Assembly (NCBI RefSeq): GCF_000374825.1
Contig: NZ_KB895379.1
Coordinates: 186,001-250,000 of the forward strand
DNA from: Paenibacillus sanguinis 2301083 = DSM 16941
Lineage (GTDB): Bacteria; Bacillota; Bacilli; Paenibacillales; Paenibacillaceae
Reading direction: 5' to 3'
DNA length: 64,000 nucleotides
Under the pieces are notes generated by a model that was not told the DNA's origin, searched no databases, and worked only from the letters and a program-made list of their open reading frames with translations. Numbering within the stretch: the stretch's first letter is position 1; each line of letters opens with the position of its first letter. Made by a program: the position numbers and the translations under genes. Shown piece by piece: positions 53,683-62,167 of this stretch.

Positions 53683-54673
53683 GCTCTTCCCTGCCCTTCC
53701 ACTCCGTTCCCGCCAACGGTATCTCTCTTCGCTTGCTATCCCATAACTTGAATGCCAGTCCTTTCTCCGAGCGCGAGAGCACCACATACATCTGAAAAAA
53801 GAAGGTATCCGTTAACTTAGCCAGTGCGGGCCGGGAGGATAAATCGTCAACGCTTGATCCATGCGCCGTAGCGATGACCCGAACCCCGGCATGAAGCGCT
53901 TCAGCCAATGCTTCCACATCCTCGGGCCGCCCGATCTCATCCACAATCAACACATCCGGAGACATGGAGCGAATCATCATCATCATGCCTTCGGCCTTGG
54001 GACAGCCATCCAGTACATCGGTCCGCGGACCCACATCAAAGCCAGGCACCCCCCGCTTGCTTCCGGCAATCTCAGAACGTTCGTCGATGACGCCTACCTT
54101 GCGGCCGGGCCAAGCTGCAGCCGGATGCCCCCAGGTTCCGCTGCTGATCTGACGGGCCAAGTCGCGGATCAAGGTGGTTTTACCATGCTGAGGTGGTGAA
54201 AGAATAAGCGTGTGATGCACCGTTCTGTACTTGAAATCCAGCAACTTCGGCAGAAGCGGGTTGGCAATTCCCTTAATCTCTCTGGCGATTCGTACGTTAA
54301 ATCCACTAATATCCCGTAAGTGCTCTACTTTTCCTCCACTTAGCAAAGTCCTTCCCGCCAGCCCAATCCGATGGCCGCCCGCGATCGTGATGAAGCCTTT
54401 CCGAAGTTCCTCCTCCATCGTATACAGCGAATGGTTCGTAATCAGATCAAGCAGACGATTGCTGTCTTGCTTCTCAGGCTTGTACGCCGACTGAGGATTT
54501 CTTGTGACCTCTCCCGAAGGTGTCAGGAAGTAATAGTGGCCACCTGTGTTAATCTCAAGCGGCCGCCCCTCTCGGATGCGTATCTCTTCCAATTGGGGAA
54601 AGATAGAAGACGGCAGCTTGAGCAGTAGACTTTGGAGGTTGTCGGGAAATACAGCCAGCCAGCTTGGGCCCAT
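53675..54673 (-). CDS. spoIIIAA: SpoIIIAA ATPase
   Basis: 332 residues. Secretion-type ATPase that powers the feeding channel from the mother cell. Walker A reads SPPQHGKTTLIRDLA, Walker B PDVLIVDEIGRPEDVEALAE, and the N-terminal domain has EEIRIREGRPLEI and FITIAGGHRIGLAGR. Start at ATG 54673 with AGGGGGTG upstream. First gene of the operon, with a sigma-E-like promoter. Confidence 0.95.
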   Translation of the reverse strand: MGPSWLAVFPDNLQSLLLKLPSSIFPQLEEIRIREGRPLEINTGGHYYFLTPSGEVTRNPQSAYKPEKQDSNRLLDLITNHSLYTMEEELRKGFITIAGGHRIGLAGRTLLSGGKVEHLRDISGFNVRIAREIKGIANPLLPKLLDFKYRTVHHTLILSPPQHGKTTLIRDLARQISSGTWGHPAAAWPGRKVGVIDERSEIAGSKRGVPGFDVGPRTDVLDGCPKAEGMMMMIRSMSPDVLIVDEIGRPEDVEALAEALHAGVRVIATAHGSSVDDLSSRPALAKLTDTFFFQMYVVLSRSEKGLAFKLWDSKRREIPLAGTEWKGREEHG

Positions 54674-54721
54674 GAACACACCCCCTACCAAGCTTGATGT
54701 TCTTGATTTTGCTATATCTCA

Positions 54722-54749
54722 TATGTATGCCTGTACTTTGTCTTTATGC
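54722..54749 (-). promoter_or_regulatory. Candidate sigma-E promoter for spoIIIA
   Basis: Minus strand GCATAAA (54743-54749), 13-nt spacer, CATACATA (54722-54729), about 50 nt before spoIIIAA. spoIIIA is a known sigma-E operon. Confidence 0.5.
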
Positions 54750-54760
54750 TAGGGAATCTA

Positions 54761-55027
54761 TCATTTCTTCAAAATGCCAATTAAGAGACACACAACCCCT
54801 AAGCCAATCCATAACATCTTCCCAAGCGACAATCTATCAGCCATGCCGGCAAGTCCGATAAGGGTCGTAACAATCAGTACGGATGGCCCAACAAAGGCTA
54901 GTGCCGAATTAACAACCAGGGCCTTGTCGACTCTTCCCAGCTTGAGCATAAGCAGCGCTGCAATAATCTCTATCATTCCTGACGTGATACGCAAGCTTGC
55001 CATGCTCGCCACAAACTTATCAAGCAT
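54761..55027 (-). CDS. yqhV: YqhV family (DUF2619) membrane protein
   Basis: 88 residues, three hydrophobic helices (MIEIIAALLMLKLGRVDKAL, SVLIVTTLIGLAGM, MLWIGLGVVCLLIGIL). Same length and place as B. subtilis yqhV, just before spoIIIAA. Function unknown; the conserved linkage points to a sporulation role. Confidence 0.85.
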   Translation of the reverse strand: MLDKFVASMASLRITSGMIEIIAALLMLKLGRVDKALVVNSALAFVGPSVLIVTTLIGLAGMADRLSLGKMLWIGLGVVCLLIGILKK

Positions 55028-55085
55028 ATGAACCTCCCCCTTGTCCCATCTCTTAAACGATATGCCTGGTTTCCCTTATTTAGCA

Positions 55086-55118
55086 TAAAAAAAAGAGCCC
55101 GCAGCTCGCGAGCTCTTT
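55086..55118 (-). terminator. Aspartokinase terminator
   Basis: AAAGAGC and GCTCTTT close a GC-rich hairpin 17 nt after the aspartokinase stop, followed by TTTTTTTT on the minus strand. Confidence 0.85.
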
Positions 55119-55134
55119 GAATCCTCTATATCGT

Positions 55135-55653
55135 TTACCGGCGATCCTGTGGACCTCCAACAAAAGCCGTATTCTCCGTATCCAGACCATAAGCGCTGTG
55201 GAGCGCAGTAATGACCTCGTTCAGCTTGCTTCCGTCAATGACACAAGAGACTTTAATCTCCGATGTGCTTACCATAACAATGTTAACCCCTTGCTTGGAG
55301 ATAACTTCAAACATTTGGGCAGCCACCCCCGGATGGCTCACCATACCGGCACCAACGATGGACACCTTGACCAGCCCTTCTTCCGAAGTTACCTTATCAT
55401 AAGGCAGTGCGCCGCGAATCTGCTCCAGAACCTTTAATGCCTTGTCGCAATCGGACAAAGCCACTGTAAAGGAGAAATCCGCTTTGCCGTCCTGTACCCC
55501 GCTTTGGACGATAATGTCCACATCAATCTTGGACTCGGCCAATGAACCAAATACCTTGGCCAATACGCCAGGAACGTGCGATACACCCAGAATGCTGATT
55601 CTGGCTACGTTCTTATCGTAGGCGATCCCGCTAACTACTACGCCTTGCTCCAT
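55135..55653 (-). CDS. Aspartate kinase beta subunit from an internal in-frame start
   Basis: An ATG at 55653 inside lysC, in the same frame, is preceded by a perfect AAGGAGG 8 nt upstream (55662-55668). It would give a 172-residue protein, MEQGVVVSGIAYDKN onwards, made only of the two ACT domains. B. subtilis aspartokinase II makes its beta subunit in just this way. Functional use here is inferred from the strong ribosome site and its position. Confidence 0.75.
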   Translation of the reverse strand: MEQGVVVSGIAYDKNVARISILGVSHVPGVLAKVFGSLAESKIDVDIIVQSGVQDGKADFSFTVALSDCDKALKVLEQIRGALPYDKVTSEEGLVKVSIVGAGMVSHPGVAAQMFEVISKQGVNIVMVSTSEIKVSCVIDGSKLNEVITALHSAYGLDTENTAFVGGPQDRR

Positions 55654-56388
55654 CTTGACTTCCTCCTTCACAACCGTTCCTTCATTATTGTTAAAGCTTG
55701 ACCGTACCACAAGACGAACCTGATGCAGCTTGGCGTATTCTACCGCACGGGGATGCAGCACCGCCGCCCCCAAGTTAGCCAGCTCCAGCATTTCGTCATA
55801 AGAGATTTCGTTCAGCTTGCGTGCATTTTTGACGATTCTCGGGTCGGTGGAGTAAATACCATCCACATCTGTATAAATTTCGCAGCAGTCAGCATGGGTA
55901 GCTGCCGCCAAAGCAACTGCAGTTGTATCGGAACCACCACGACCGAAGGTCGTGATCTCGCCCTCCTCGGTCATGCCCTGGAACCCGGCTACAATAACGA
56001 TATTTCCCGCCTCCAGCGATTTCAACACCCGCTCCGGCTGAATATCGGTAATCCGCGCCTTGCCGTGCACCGCCTCTGTACGGAAGCCTGCCTGCCAACC
56101 CGTATAAGAAACCGCTTGAGCACCCATTGCCTGAAGCGCAATCGACAACATCGCAATGGAGATTTGCTCACCGGTAGTCATTAGCATGTCCATTTCCCTT
56201 GCCGGGGGTTCTTTACTTAACAGCTTGGCCTGATCTATCAGATCATCCGTCGTATCTCCCATAGCAGAAACAACGACCACCACTTGATTTCCTTCCTGCT
56301 GCTTCTCGATAATGCGCCGGGCAACCCGCTGCATCCGCTCCGTATCGCCTACGGAACTTCCTCCAAATTTCATTACATATAAAGCCAA
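55135..56388 (-). CDS. lysC: Aspartate kinase (alpha subunit; contains internal beta start)
   Basis: 417 residues. Phosphorylates L-aspartate at the head of the Lys/Thr/Met/DAP pathway. Kinase motif VMKFGGSSVGDTERM, GFQGMTEEGEITTFGRGGSD, and two ACT domains (ISILGVSHVPGVLAKVFGSL, VSIVGAGMVSHPGVAAQMFE), as in the alpha2beta2 B. subtilis LysC enzyme. No lysine riboswitch was seen upstream. A sigma-A-type promoter is at 56462-56489. Confidence 0.94.
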   Translation of the reverse strand: MALYVMKFGGSSVGDTERMQRVARRIIEKQQEGNQVVVVVSAMGDTTDDLIDQAKLLSKEPPAREMDMLMTTGEQISIAMLSIALQAMGAQAVSYTGWQAGFRTEAVHGKARITDIQPERVLKSLEAGNIVIVAGFQGMTEEGEITTFGRGGSDTTAVALAAATHADCCEIYTDVDGIYSTDPRIVKNARKLNEISYDEMLELANLGAAVLHPRAVEYAKLHQVRLVVRSSFNNNEGTVVKEEVKMEQGVVVSGIAYDKNVARISILGVSHVPGVLAKVFGSLAESKIDVDIIVQSGVQDGKADFSFTVALSDCDKALKVLEQIRGALPYDKVTSEEGLVKVSIVGAGMVSHPGVAAQMFEVISKQGVNIVMVSTSEIKVSCVIDGSKLNEVITALHSAYGLDTENTAFVGGPQDRR

Positions 56389-56461
56389 CTCCAGACCCTC
56401 CCTAATGATGCTCCACTTATGTGCGCAACCACTGTTTGAACCAGTAACGCTTTAAACCAGT

Positions 56462-56489
56462 ATAATACGAATGACCCGAAGGTCGTCAA
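56462..56489 (-). promoter_or_regulatory. Sigma-A promoter for lysC with a stem in its spacer
   Basis: Minus strand TTGACG (56484-56489), 16-nt spacer, TATTAT (56462-56467). The spacer contains GACC-TTCG-GGTC, a UUCG-type hairpin sequence. Confidence 0.6.
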
Positions 56490-56497
56490 TGGTTTAC

Positions 56498-56530
56498 AAA
56501 AAAATTCCTCCACCCCAGCAAGGGTGGAGG
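56498..56530 (-). terminator. efp terminator
   Basis: CCTCCACCC and GGGTGGAGG form a 9-bp stem, followed on the minus strand by TTTTTTT; 64 nt after the efp stop. Confidence 0.85.
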
Positions 56531-56593
56531 AGCCTGCGGCAAGCTATGGGCCCGCTAAGCAAGGACCTGCCTGCATTCGCGTAAATTCATGAG

Positions 56594-57151
56594 TTATGCC
56601 CGCGAAATATATTTACCTTCACGGGTATCAATCAGAAGCACATCATCTTCATTGATAAAGAGAGGAACCTGAACGTTGAGTCCCGTTTCTACCTTAGCAT
56701 TTTTGGTAGCACCGGTTGCCGTATTGCCTTTGATGCCCGGCTCGGTTTCAACCACCTTAAGCTCTACGCTGTTCGGCAGGTTAATGCCCAAAATTTCACC
56801 TTGATAGCTAACGATCTTTACATTCATATTCTCCTTGAGGAAATTCAGTTCCCATTCCAGTTGCTCTTCTGTCAGCGAGAATTGATCATAGGTTTCGTTA
56901 TCCATAAATGTATGCTCTTTCCCACTAGCATACAAATACTGCACATCGCGGTTCTCGATCATGGCACGGCCAATCGTTTCCCCAGCGCGGAACGTTTTCT
57001 CCACGGTGTTGCCGTTGCGCAAATTCTTCAGCTTGGAGCGAACGAAAGCTGCACCCTTTCCCGGTTTTACATGCTGGAACTCCAGCACCGTAAAAATGTC
57101 ACCGTCTACTTCAACGGTCAGGCCTGTCTTAAAATCGTTTACTGAAATCAC
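56594..57151 (-). CDS. efp: Elongation factor P
   Basis: 185 residues. Relieves ribosome stalling at polyproline. The tip loop [19 protein letters not shown] carries the lysine that is modified in bacilli. Domains II and III end [11 protein letters not shown]. Starts with GTG, with GGAGGT 6 nt upstream. Stands after the Xaa-Pro peptidase gene, as in B. subtilis (yqhT-efp). Confidence 0.96.
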   Translation of the reverse strand: MISVNDFKTGLTVEVDGDIFTVLEFQHVKPGKGAAFVRSKLKNLRNGNTVEKTFRAGETIGRAMIENRDVQYLYASGKEHTFMDNETYDQFSLTEEQLEWELNFLKENMNVKIVSYQGEILGINLPNSVELKVVETEPGIKGNTATGATKNAKVETGLNVQVPLFINEDDVLLIDTREGKYISRA

Positions 57152-57222
57152 AAAAGTACCTCCTCAAGTGGGTTAACAACATTTATTAAGATTGTGGATT
57201 TAACATACCATAAATACAAGGT

Positions 57223-58296
57223 TTAGCCGAGTGCTATGAAATCCTTGGTGGATTCTGTCAGCCGACGGTTGCCGGTCTCCGTAATGACGATGTCGTCTTC
57301 AATCCGGACGCCGCCAATCCCGGGCAGATAAATTCCCGGCTCTACGGTGACAACCATCCCCGGTTGCAGCACGGTATCGCTGGCCTTCGACACCCGCGGT
57401 GCTTCATGAACCTCCATGCCGAGCCCATGGCCTGTGCTATGCCCGAAATACTCCCCGTAACCATAGCTGGCAATACAATCGCGGGCCAAGGCATCCGCTT
57501 CCCGCCCCGTCATACCAGGACGTATCCCTTCGACAGCACGCAATTGCGCCTCCAAGGTAATATCATAAATCTCCCGCAACTTCTCGCTTGGAGTCCCGAT
57601 CGCCACGGTACGGGTAATATCAGAGCAGTAATCATTCATAAGTGCTCCGAAATCCATCGTCACCAGATCGCCAGGCTGCATGATCCGCCCGCTGGCCCTT
57701 CCATGCGGCAAGGCCGAACGTTCACCCGAAGCCATAATCGTATCAAACGATGGACCTGTGGCGCCGTTCTTGCGCATGAAGATTTCGAGCTCAAGAGCTG
57801 CATCCCATTCACTAATACCAGGCTTGAGAACATCAAGCATGTGCATGAAGGTTTGATCCGCCAAATCAGCGGCTGCCTTCATCAGTTCCAGTTCACCATC
57901 GTCCTTGAACATCCGCAGTTCTTCTACCAGACCGCTCACTGGCACAAGTTCAACCGGCTTTAACTCACGCTCATAGGACCGGTAGGCGGCAAATGACATT
58001 AACTCCTCTTCAAAGCCCAGGCGTTTAATGTTTGCCCCGCTCAGCACGCTATGCAGCGCTCCGGTAACCGATGCTCCATGGTCTACGATTTGAAAGCCTT
58101 GCGCCTGGTCGGCTGCCTGGATTAAGTAACGAAAATCCGTCAACAGCCAGGCATCCTGCAAGGTCACTATTACATAACCTGAACTTCCTGTAAAACCCGT
58201 CACATAGCGGCGGTTCACTTCTCCGGTAATCAATACGGCCTCCAGGTTCTGCTTGTTCATTGCTTCACGAAGCCGGATAACACGAGTGTTCGCCAT
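57223..58296 (-). CDS. Xaa-Pro peptidase, M24 family (YqhT-like)
   Basis: 357 residues. Creatinase-like N-terminal domain, then the pita-bread metallopeptidase domain: LPHGRASGRIMQPG (His), VTMDFGALMNDYCSDITRTV (two Asp), YFGHSTGHGLGMEVHE (His), VTVEPGIYLPGIGGVRIED (two Glu). All five metal ligands are present. Likely frees amino acids before proline. In tandem with efp, downstream of aroQ. Confidence 0.92.
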   Translation of the reverse strand: MANTRVIRLREAMNKQNLEAVLITGEVNRRYVTGFTGSSGYVIVTLQDAWLLTDFRYLIQAADQAQGFQIVDHGASVTGALHSVLSGANIKRLGFEEELMSFAAYRSYERELKPVELVPVSGLVEELRMFKDDGELELMKAAADLADQTFMHMLDVLKPGISEWDAALELEIFMRKNGATGPSFDTIMASGERSALPHGRASGRIMQPGDLVTMDFGALMNDYCSDITRTVAIGTPSEKLREIYDITLEAQLRAVEGIRPGMTGREADALARDCIASYGYGEYFGHSTGHGLGMEVHEAPRVSKASDTVLQPGMVVTVEPGIYLPGIGGVRIEDDIVITETGNRRLTESTKDFIALG

Positions 58297-58346
58297 CGTA
58301 AACTCTCCCTTAATATATGAACTTTATCAACCGGTCTCCAGATATC

Positions 58347-58799
58347 CTAGCTCTGGGAATGGGCTTGTTCCAAGTGGCGCTTAAGCGCCATTAAACCCAT
58401 TTCATAGCCATAGGAACCAAAGCCGGCAATTTGTCCAAGCGCTACCGGGGCAATGACCGACGTGTGCCGGAATGCCTCCCGCTTATGGATGTTGGACAAA
58501 TGCACCTCAACGACAGGAATGTCTACCGACGTCAAAGCATCGCGAAGAGCATAGCTGTAATGCGTCAGTGCACCTGGATTAAGTAAAATTCCGTCCGAAC
58601 TGCCATAGGCAGCATGAATCCGGTCAATCAGTTCGCCTTCATGGTTCGATTGAATAAACTCCAGCTCCAGGCCGCTAGTCTCAGCTAGCTGAACCAAGCT
58701 TGCTTCAATGTCCCCAAGCTTCTCGGCACCATAGATTCCGGGCTCGCGTACGCCGAGCATATTCAAATTCGGTCCGTTCATCACCAGGATGCGATACAT
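58347..58799 (-). CDS. aroQ: Type II 3-dehydroquinate dehydratase
   Basis: 150 residues. Third step of the shikimate pathway. Motifs: [17 protein letters not shown] with the catalytic Tyr, [33 protein letters not shown] and [16 protein letters not shown] with the catalytic His. Between the M24 peptidase and yqhR, as in B. subtilis (yqhS). Confidence 0.96.
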   Translation of the reverse strand: MYRILVMNGPNLNMLGVREPGIYGAEKLGDIEASLVQLAETSGLELEFIQSNHEGELIDRIHAAYGSSDGILLNPGALTHYSYALRDALTSVDIPVVEVHLSNIHKREAFRHTSVIAPVALGQIAGFGSYGYEMGLMALKRHLEQAHSQS

Positions 58800-58875
58800 A
58801 GCAGCTCCCCCTTCCGAAAATAACCAAAAGTAATTTTAACATAGAAGAGAGTCGCTTGAGAAGCTTTTTTGTCCG

Positions 58876-59415
58876 TTATTGGAGCGCATGCTTCGTTGTT
58901 TTCTTTGGCTCTCTGGCCCGCTCATCCGTATATTCCTCGGCAGCGGTGTAGCCGATAAACAATCCCCATAACAAATAGAGACAGAACTCGCTGATGATGG
59001 TCATCACAGGCAGCTTTTCAAATGGAGGGACCATATTTAGCCAAGGACCAAGGAGAACGAACAGCAGCACCCACCAGACCACACCGTATATAAGTCCCGG
59101 TATCGGCCCCCTTAGCTTGCGAAGAGCAAGCGTATAAATGGTAGTCGCCAGCAAGGACAGCCCGATAAAAGACGCCCAGCCTACGTAATATCCGGCCTGC
59201 GTATGCAGAAATGCATTTTTAAAAAACGGCTCCACCAGATACCCTGGAACCACCTCCGTAAATCCCATGTAAAAAAATAAAGCTTTGACGCCACCCCAGA
59301 TCAGTCCTGCAAAACAACCAATCTCCAGTGAGAACAACCAGATATTCGTATTTTTTCTCCGCTGCTGCCTCCATGGCTGAGTACGTTCCTTAGCTGCTTG
59401 CTTCTGTTGTTTCAA
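58876..59415 (-). CDS. yqhR: YqhR-like membrane protein
   Basis: 179 residues with about four membrane helices (NIWLFSLEIGCFAGLIWGGV, YYVGWASFIGLSLLATTIYT, GLIYGVVWWVLLFVLLGPWL, FCLYLLWGLFIGYTAAEEY) and basic ends. Matches YqhR in length and place between aroQ and yqhQ. Function unknown. Confidence 0.82.
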   Translation of the reverse strand: MKQQKQAAKERTQPWRQQRRKNTNIWLFSLEIGCFAGLIWGGVKALFFYMGFTEVVPGYLVEPFFKNAFLHTQAGYYVGWASFIGLSLLATTIYTLALRKLRGPIPGLIYGVVWWVLLFVLLGPWLNMVPPFEKLPVMTIISEFCLYLLWGLFIGYTAAEEYTDERAREPKKTTKHALQ

Positions 59416-59440
59416 CTAATAATCTTCCCTTCTAAATTAG

Positions 59441-59475
59441 AGGTAGTCCTGAAAAGCTGACTTTTTGAACTCACA
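59441..59475. repeat. Dispersed TTCAAAAA hairpin repeat, copy R4
   Basis: Plus strand AGAGGTAGTCCTGAAAAGC then TGACTTTTTGAACTC: the first nine bases match copy R2 and the complement GAGTTCAAAAAGTC matches R1 and R5. Lies between the divergent yqhR and yqhQ genes; the rest of that spacer shows nothing else clear. Confidence 0.5.
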
Positions 59476-59609
59476 TTGAAGTTAATTATGTTGGCATTAA
59501 TTTTTGAAGATTAGTATGCTCATCTCCAGAAAGACTAAACAAACTAGAATTTGACCGTAAAGTCCGTTACAATGGAATCATTACAGAATTCAATAGGAAG
59601 GTGACTTAT

Positions 59610-60608
59610 TTGCCTGAGCAAACTGCACCCGTTATTTACGGCGGTCAAGCCGTTATTGAAGGCGTTATGTTCGGCGGCAAGCATGTGAACGTAACGGCCG
59701 TACGCCGCAAAAGTGGCGAAATTACCTTTTTGGAAGTACCCAAGCAAGACAAGCAGTGGGTTAAAAAGCTGCGCAAGATCCCGTTGTTGCGTGGGCTGGT
59801 CAGTATCATTGATTCGAGTGCCAAGGGCTCCAAGCATCTGAATTACTCGGCGGAAGCGATGGCTGACGATGAGATGGAGCCGGAGGAACGAGCTAAGCAG
59901 AAGGAAAAGGACGAGTCGGGCTTCTCCCTGACCATGCTGGTTGGCGTAGCAATCGCCGGGGTCATTTCCTTTATCGTCGGCAAGCTCATCTTCACCCTGG
60001 TCCCAGCTCTGCTAGAACAGTACCTGTTCCAGTACGCATTCTCCAGTCAAACCATGCATACCCTAATCGAAGGCGTCATCAAGATTGTATTGCTGCTTGT
60101 CTATCTATGGCTGATGTCGCAGACCCCGATGATCAAGCGTTTGTTCCAGTATCATGGCGCAGAACACAAGGTCATCTCCGCCTACGAGGCTGGAGAAGAA
60201 CTGACACCCGCCAATGTGCAGAAATATAGTCGCCTGCATTACCGTTGTGGCAGCAGCTTTATTATTTTAACCGTTATTGTGGGCGTTATTATTTACTCAT
60301 TGCCTATCTTTAGTTGGGATAACGTTTGGGAACGGATGTACATTCGTGTATTGCTGCTCCCATTAGTGATTGGTCTTTCCTATGAATTGTTGCGGCTGAC
60401 AAATGCAGTCCGTGAAGTGCCTGTGCTCCGTTTTCTCGGATATCCAGGGTTGTGGCTGCAATTGTTAACAACCAAGGAGCCTAGCGATGAGCAAGTGGAG
60501 GTATCCATTGCTTCATTTAACCGCATGCAGGAGATGGATGCTCGACTGGAGCAAGCGGGTGTTGCGGAGGCAACAGTCAATGCTGCATGGGATCCCTTGA
60601 AAGGATGA
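59610..60608 (+). CDS. yqhQ: YqhQ-like DUF1385 membrane protein
   Basis: 332 residues. YGGQAVIEGVMFGGKHVNVT at the N-terminus, membrane helices from about 110 on, and the conserved RLFQYHGAEHKVISAYEAGE and KYSRLHYRCGSSFIILTVIV. The His and Glu in GAEHK suggest a metal site (inference). Start at TTG 59610 with AGGAAGG 8 nt upstream; a GTG nearer the ribosome site is too close. Function unknown. Confidence 0.87.
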   Translation: MPEQTAPVIYGGQAVIEGVMFGGKHVNVTAVRRKSGEITFLEVPKQDKQWVKKLRKIPLLRGLVSIIDSSAKGSKHLNYSAEAMADDEMEPEERAKQKEKDESGFSLTMLVGVAIAGVISFIVGKLIFTLVPALLEQYLFQYAFSSQTMHTLIEGVIKIVLLLVYLWLMSQTPMIKRLFQYHGAEHKVISAYEAGEELTPANVQKYSRLHYRCGSSFIILTVIVGVIIYSLPIFSWDNVWERMYIRVLLLPLVIGLSYELLRLTNAVREVPVLRFLGYPGLWLQLLTTKEPSDEQVEVSIASFNRMQEMDARLEQAGVAEATVNAAWDPLKG

Positions 60609-60609
60609 G

Positions 60610-60939
60610 ATGGGCATGAGAAGACAACGCATCTTTTTATGGATTATCGCGTTTTTGTCGGTATTCGGCCTTATTGACGGCTTGTTTCTCAGCAAGCAAA
60701 TACCCATAGGCCGTGTAATTATACCTTTAGGGGTAGTTGCCATTGTATTTCTATTGTATAAGTATCCGCCGCGCCGCTACCGGAAGCAACATCCCAAGAT
60801 CAAACCATCGGCCCGTACGATGGCCAAGGTAGCTGCACAGCGTCGCTCTACTGGCACTGAGAAACGTAAGGCTTACCCGTTTCAGGTCATTGAAGGGCAA
60901 AAAGGCAAAGCTGATGAGGATTTGCCCAAATATCATTAA
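60610..60939 (+). CDS. Unknown small membrane protein in yqhP position
   Basis: 109 residues, beginning 2 nt after yqhQ and so coupled to it. Two membrane helices (IFLWIIAFLSVFGLIDGLFL, VIIPLGVVAIVFLLYKYP) and a very basic tail (PRRYRKQHPKIKPSARTM then KVAAQRRSTGTEKRK) that is presumably cytoplasmic. A second ATG at 60616 is equally possible. Same place as B. subtilis yqhP; not otherwise recognised. Confidence 0.75.
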   Translation: MGMRRQRIFLWIIAFLSVFGLIDGLFLSKQIPIGRVIIPLGVVAIVFLLYKYPPRRYRKQHPKIKPSARTMAKVAAQRRSTGTEKRKAYPFQVIEGQKGKADEDLPKYH

Positions 60940-60946
60940 AGCTCAT

Positions 60947-61004
60947 AAGAAAAACATCTATTGATGTACTATCTTTGAAGCCACGTTAAGCGGTAGTTTT
61001 TCTT
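60947..61004. other. Long-loop hairpin after the yqhP-position gene
   Basis: AAGAAAAAC pairs with GTTTTTCTT across a 40-nt loop, 8 nt after the stop. A plus-strand terminator or a stabilising stem. Confidence 0.4.
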
Positions 61005-61054
61005 GCGATTATTGAATCGTCCAGCTCCGCTGAAAACTTATAAATTCTATAACC

Positions 61055-61093
61055 TTAAAAAGGACGGCCCGTGAAGCACGGGTTCCGTCCTTT
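61055..61093. terminator. Bidirectional terminator
   Basis: AAAGGACGG and CCGTCCTTT enclose an inner CCGTG/CACGG stem; the minus strand continues TTTTTAAGG. It serves the patatin-like gene, which stops 20 nt away. Confidence 0.85.
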
Positions 61094-61112
61094 GCTTGTT
61101 CTTCCCTGCCGA

Positions 61113-62087
61113 TTAAACTCGGGGCCTATAGGTCTGCTGATATTTCTGGAACTGTTCCTCATACAGCTTGCTGCTCCATCCCTTAAAGAAACGGTCCCCC
61201 GCACGAAAGCCCGACTCGTATAGCAGCAGACTCTCCTCATCGTCGATATCAAATTGCGTGGTGCTGATCCCGAGCGTAGGAATCTTGATCGTCCGATATC
61301 GATTGGATTGCTCGATGTACCGTTCATCATGCGCTGATAGCATGGACTCCACGATGGCTTGAAGCATCGAAAATGGACCATAAATATCATGTGGTTTATT
61401 CGTATTTTTACCAACCATTTGAAAACCTACCGTAGGCACCCGTCTGCCGGGGGACTGAGACTCCTCCCGATCAAATAACCACAATGGAAAATTGCTGAGC
61501 AGACCCCCGTCCACAATATGCAGAAACTGATTGACAAAAGGCCTTCCTTTCTTCAGCCTTGTCGGCAGACGAAGCAGCACCGGATCAAAAAAATAAGGGA
61601 TACTGCAGCTCATGCGCACGGCGCGTGCCACCTCAAACGATCCCGAGGGAATGCCCATTCTATCCAAGTCATCGGGGAGTACCAGAATTTTGCCGTTAGT
61701 AATGTCAGAAGCAATAATCGTCAGCTTCCCCGGCTTCAGATCTCCAAACGTCCGTACTCCCTTGAGTCGCAGGATGTAACGGACCCATTCTTCCAGGGCT
61801 TCACCGGAGTACAAGCCCTTGCGAAGCAACACCCTTAGGGCAGGACCAAGGACAGCCAAGTTGAAAATTGGGGAACGCTTCAGGAACCGGGAGAACGACG
61901 TATGCATGATGACCTCTTTCATCTCTTCGGCGCTATATCCGGCGGCAAGCAGCGAAGCGACGATGGAGCCAGATGAGGTGCCGGCCACACGGTTAAATTT
62001 TCCCCCGTTCACTTCCGCAGCCCGAACCGCACCTGCCAGGGAAATTCCCTTGACTCCACCACCTTCAAACACTGCGTTCATCAGCAT
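61113..62087 (-). CDS. yqhO: Patatin-like phospholipase (YqhO-like)
   Basis: 324 residues. Oxyanion-hole block NAVFEGGGVKGISLAGAV, nucleophile Ser in VAGTSSGSIVASLLAAGY, and the catalytic Asp in HIVDGGLLSNFPLWLF. No signal peptide, so an intracellular acyl hydrolase. Place matches B. subtilis yqhO. Substrate unknown. Confidence 0.9.
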   Translation of the reverse strand: MLMNAVFEGGGVKGISLAGAVRAAEVNGGKFNRVAGTSSGSIVASLLAAGYSAEEMKEVIMHTSFSRFLKRSPIFNLAVLGPALRVLLRKGLYSGEALEEWVRYILRLKGVRTFGDLKPGKLTIIASDITNGKILVLPDDLDRMGIPSGSFEVARAVRMSCSIPYFFDPVLLRLPTRLKKGRPFVNQFLHIVDGGLLSNFPLWLFDREESQSPGRRVPTVGFQMVGKNTNKPHDIYGPFSMLQAIVESMLSAHDERYIEQSNRYRTIKIPTLGISTTQFDIDDEESLLLYESGFRAGDRFFKGWSSKLYEEQFQKYQQTYRPRV

Positions 62088-62167
62088 CAGGCTAGCAGCA
62101 CCCCTTCCTATCCATAAGGTCTACTGCTTATGTATGTCGATAGGGGCGTGCATATGCCTGTCCTTGC

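Noticed and set aside
53675-54673. Defective Walker A in SpoIIIAA
   Set aside because: The loop reads QHGKT rather than a more usual QSGKT form, but the GKT core and Walker B are intact.
56389-56593. Lysine riboswitch or T-box before lysC
   Set aside because: None of the conserved blocks is present; the region holds only a promoter and the efp terminator.
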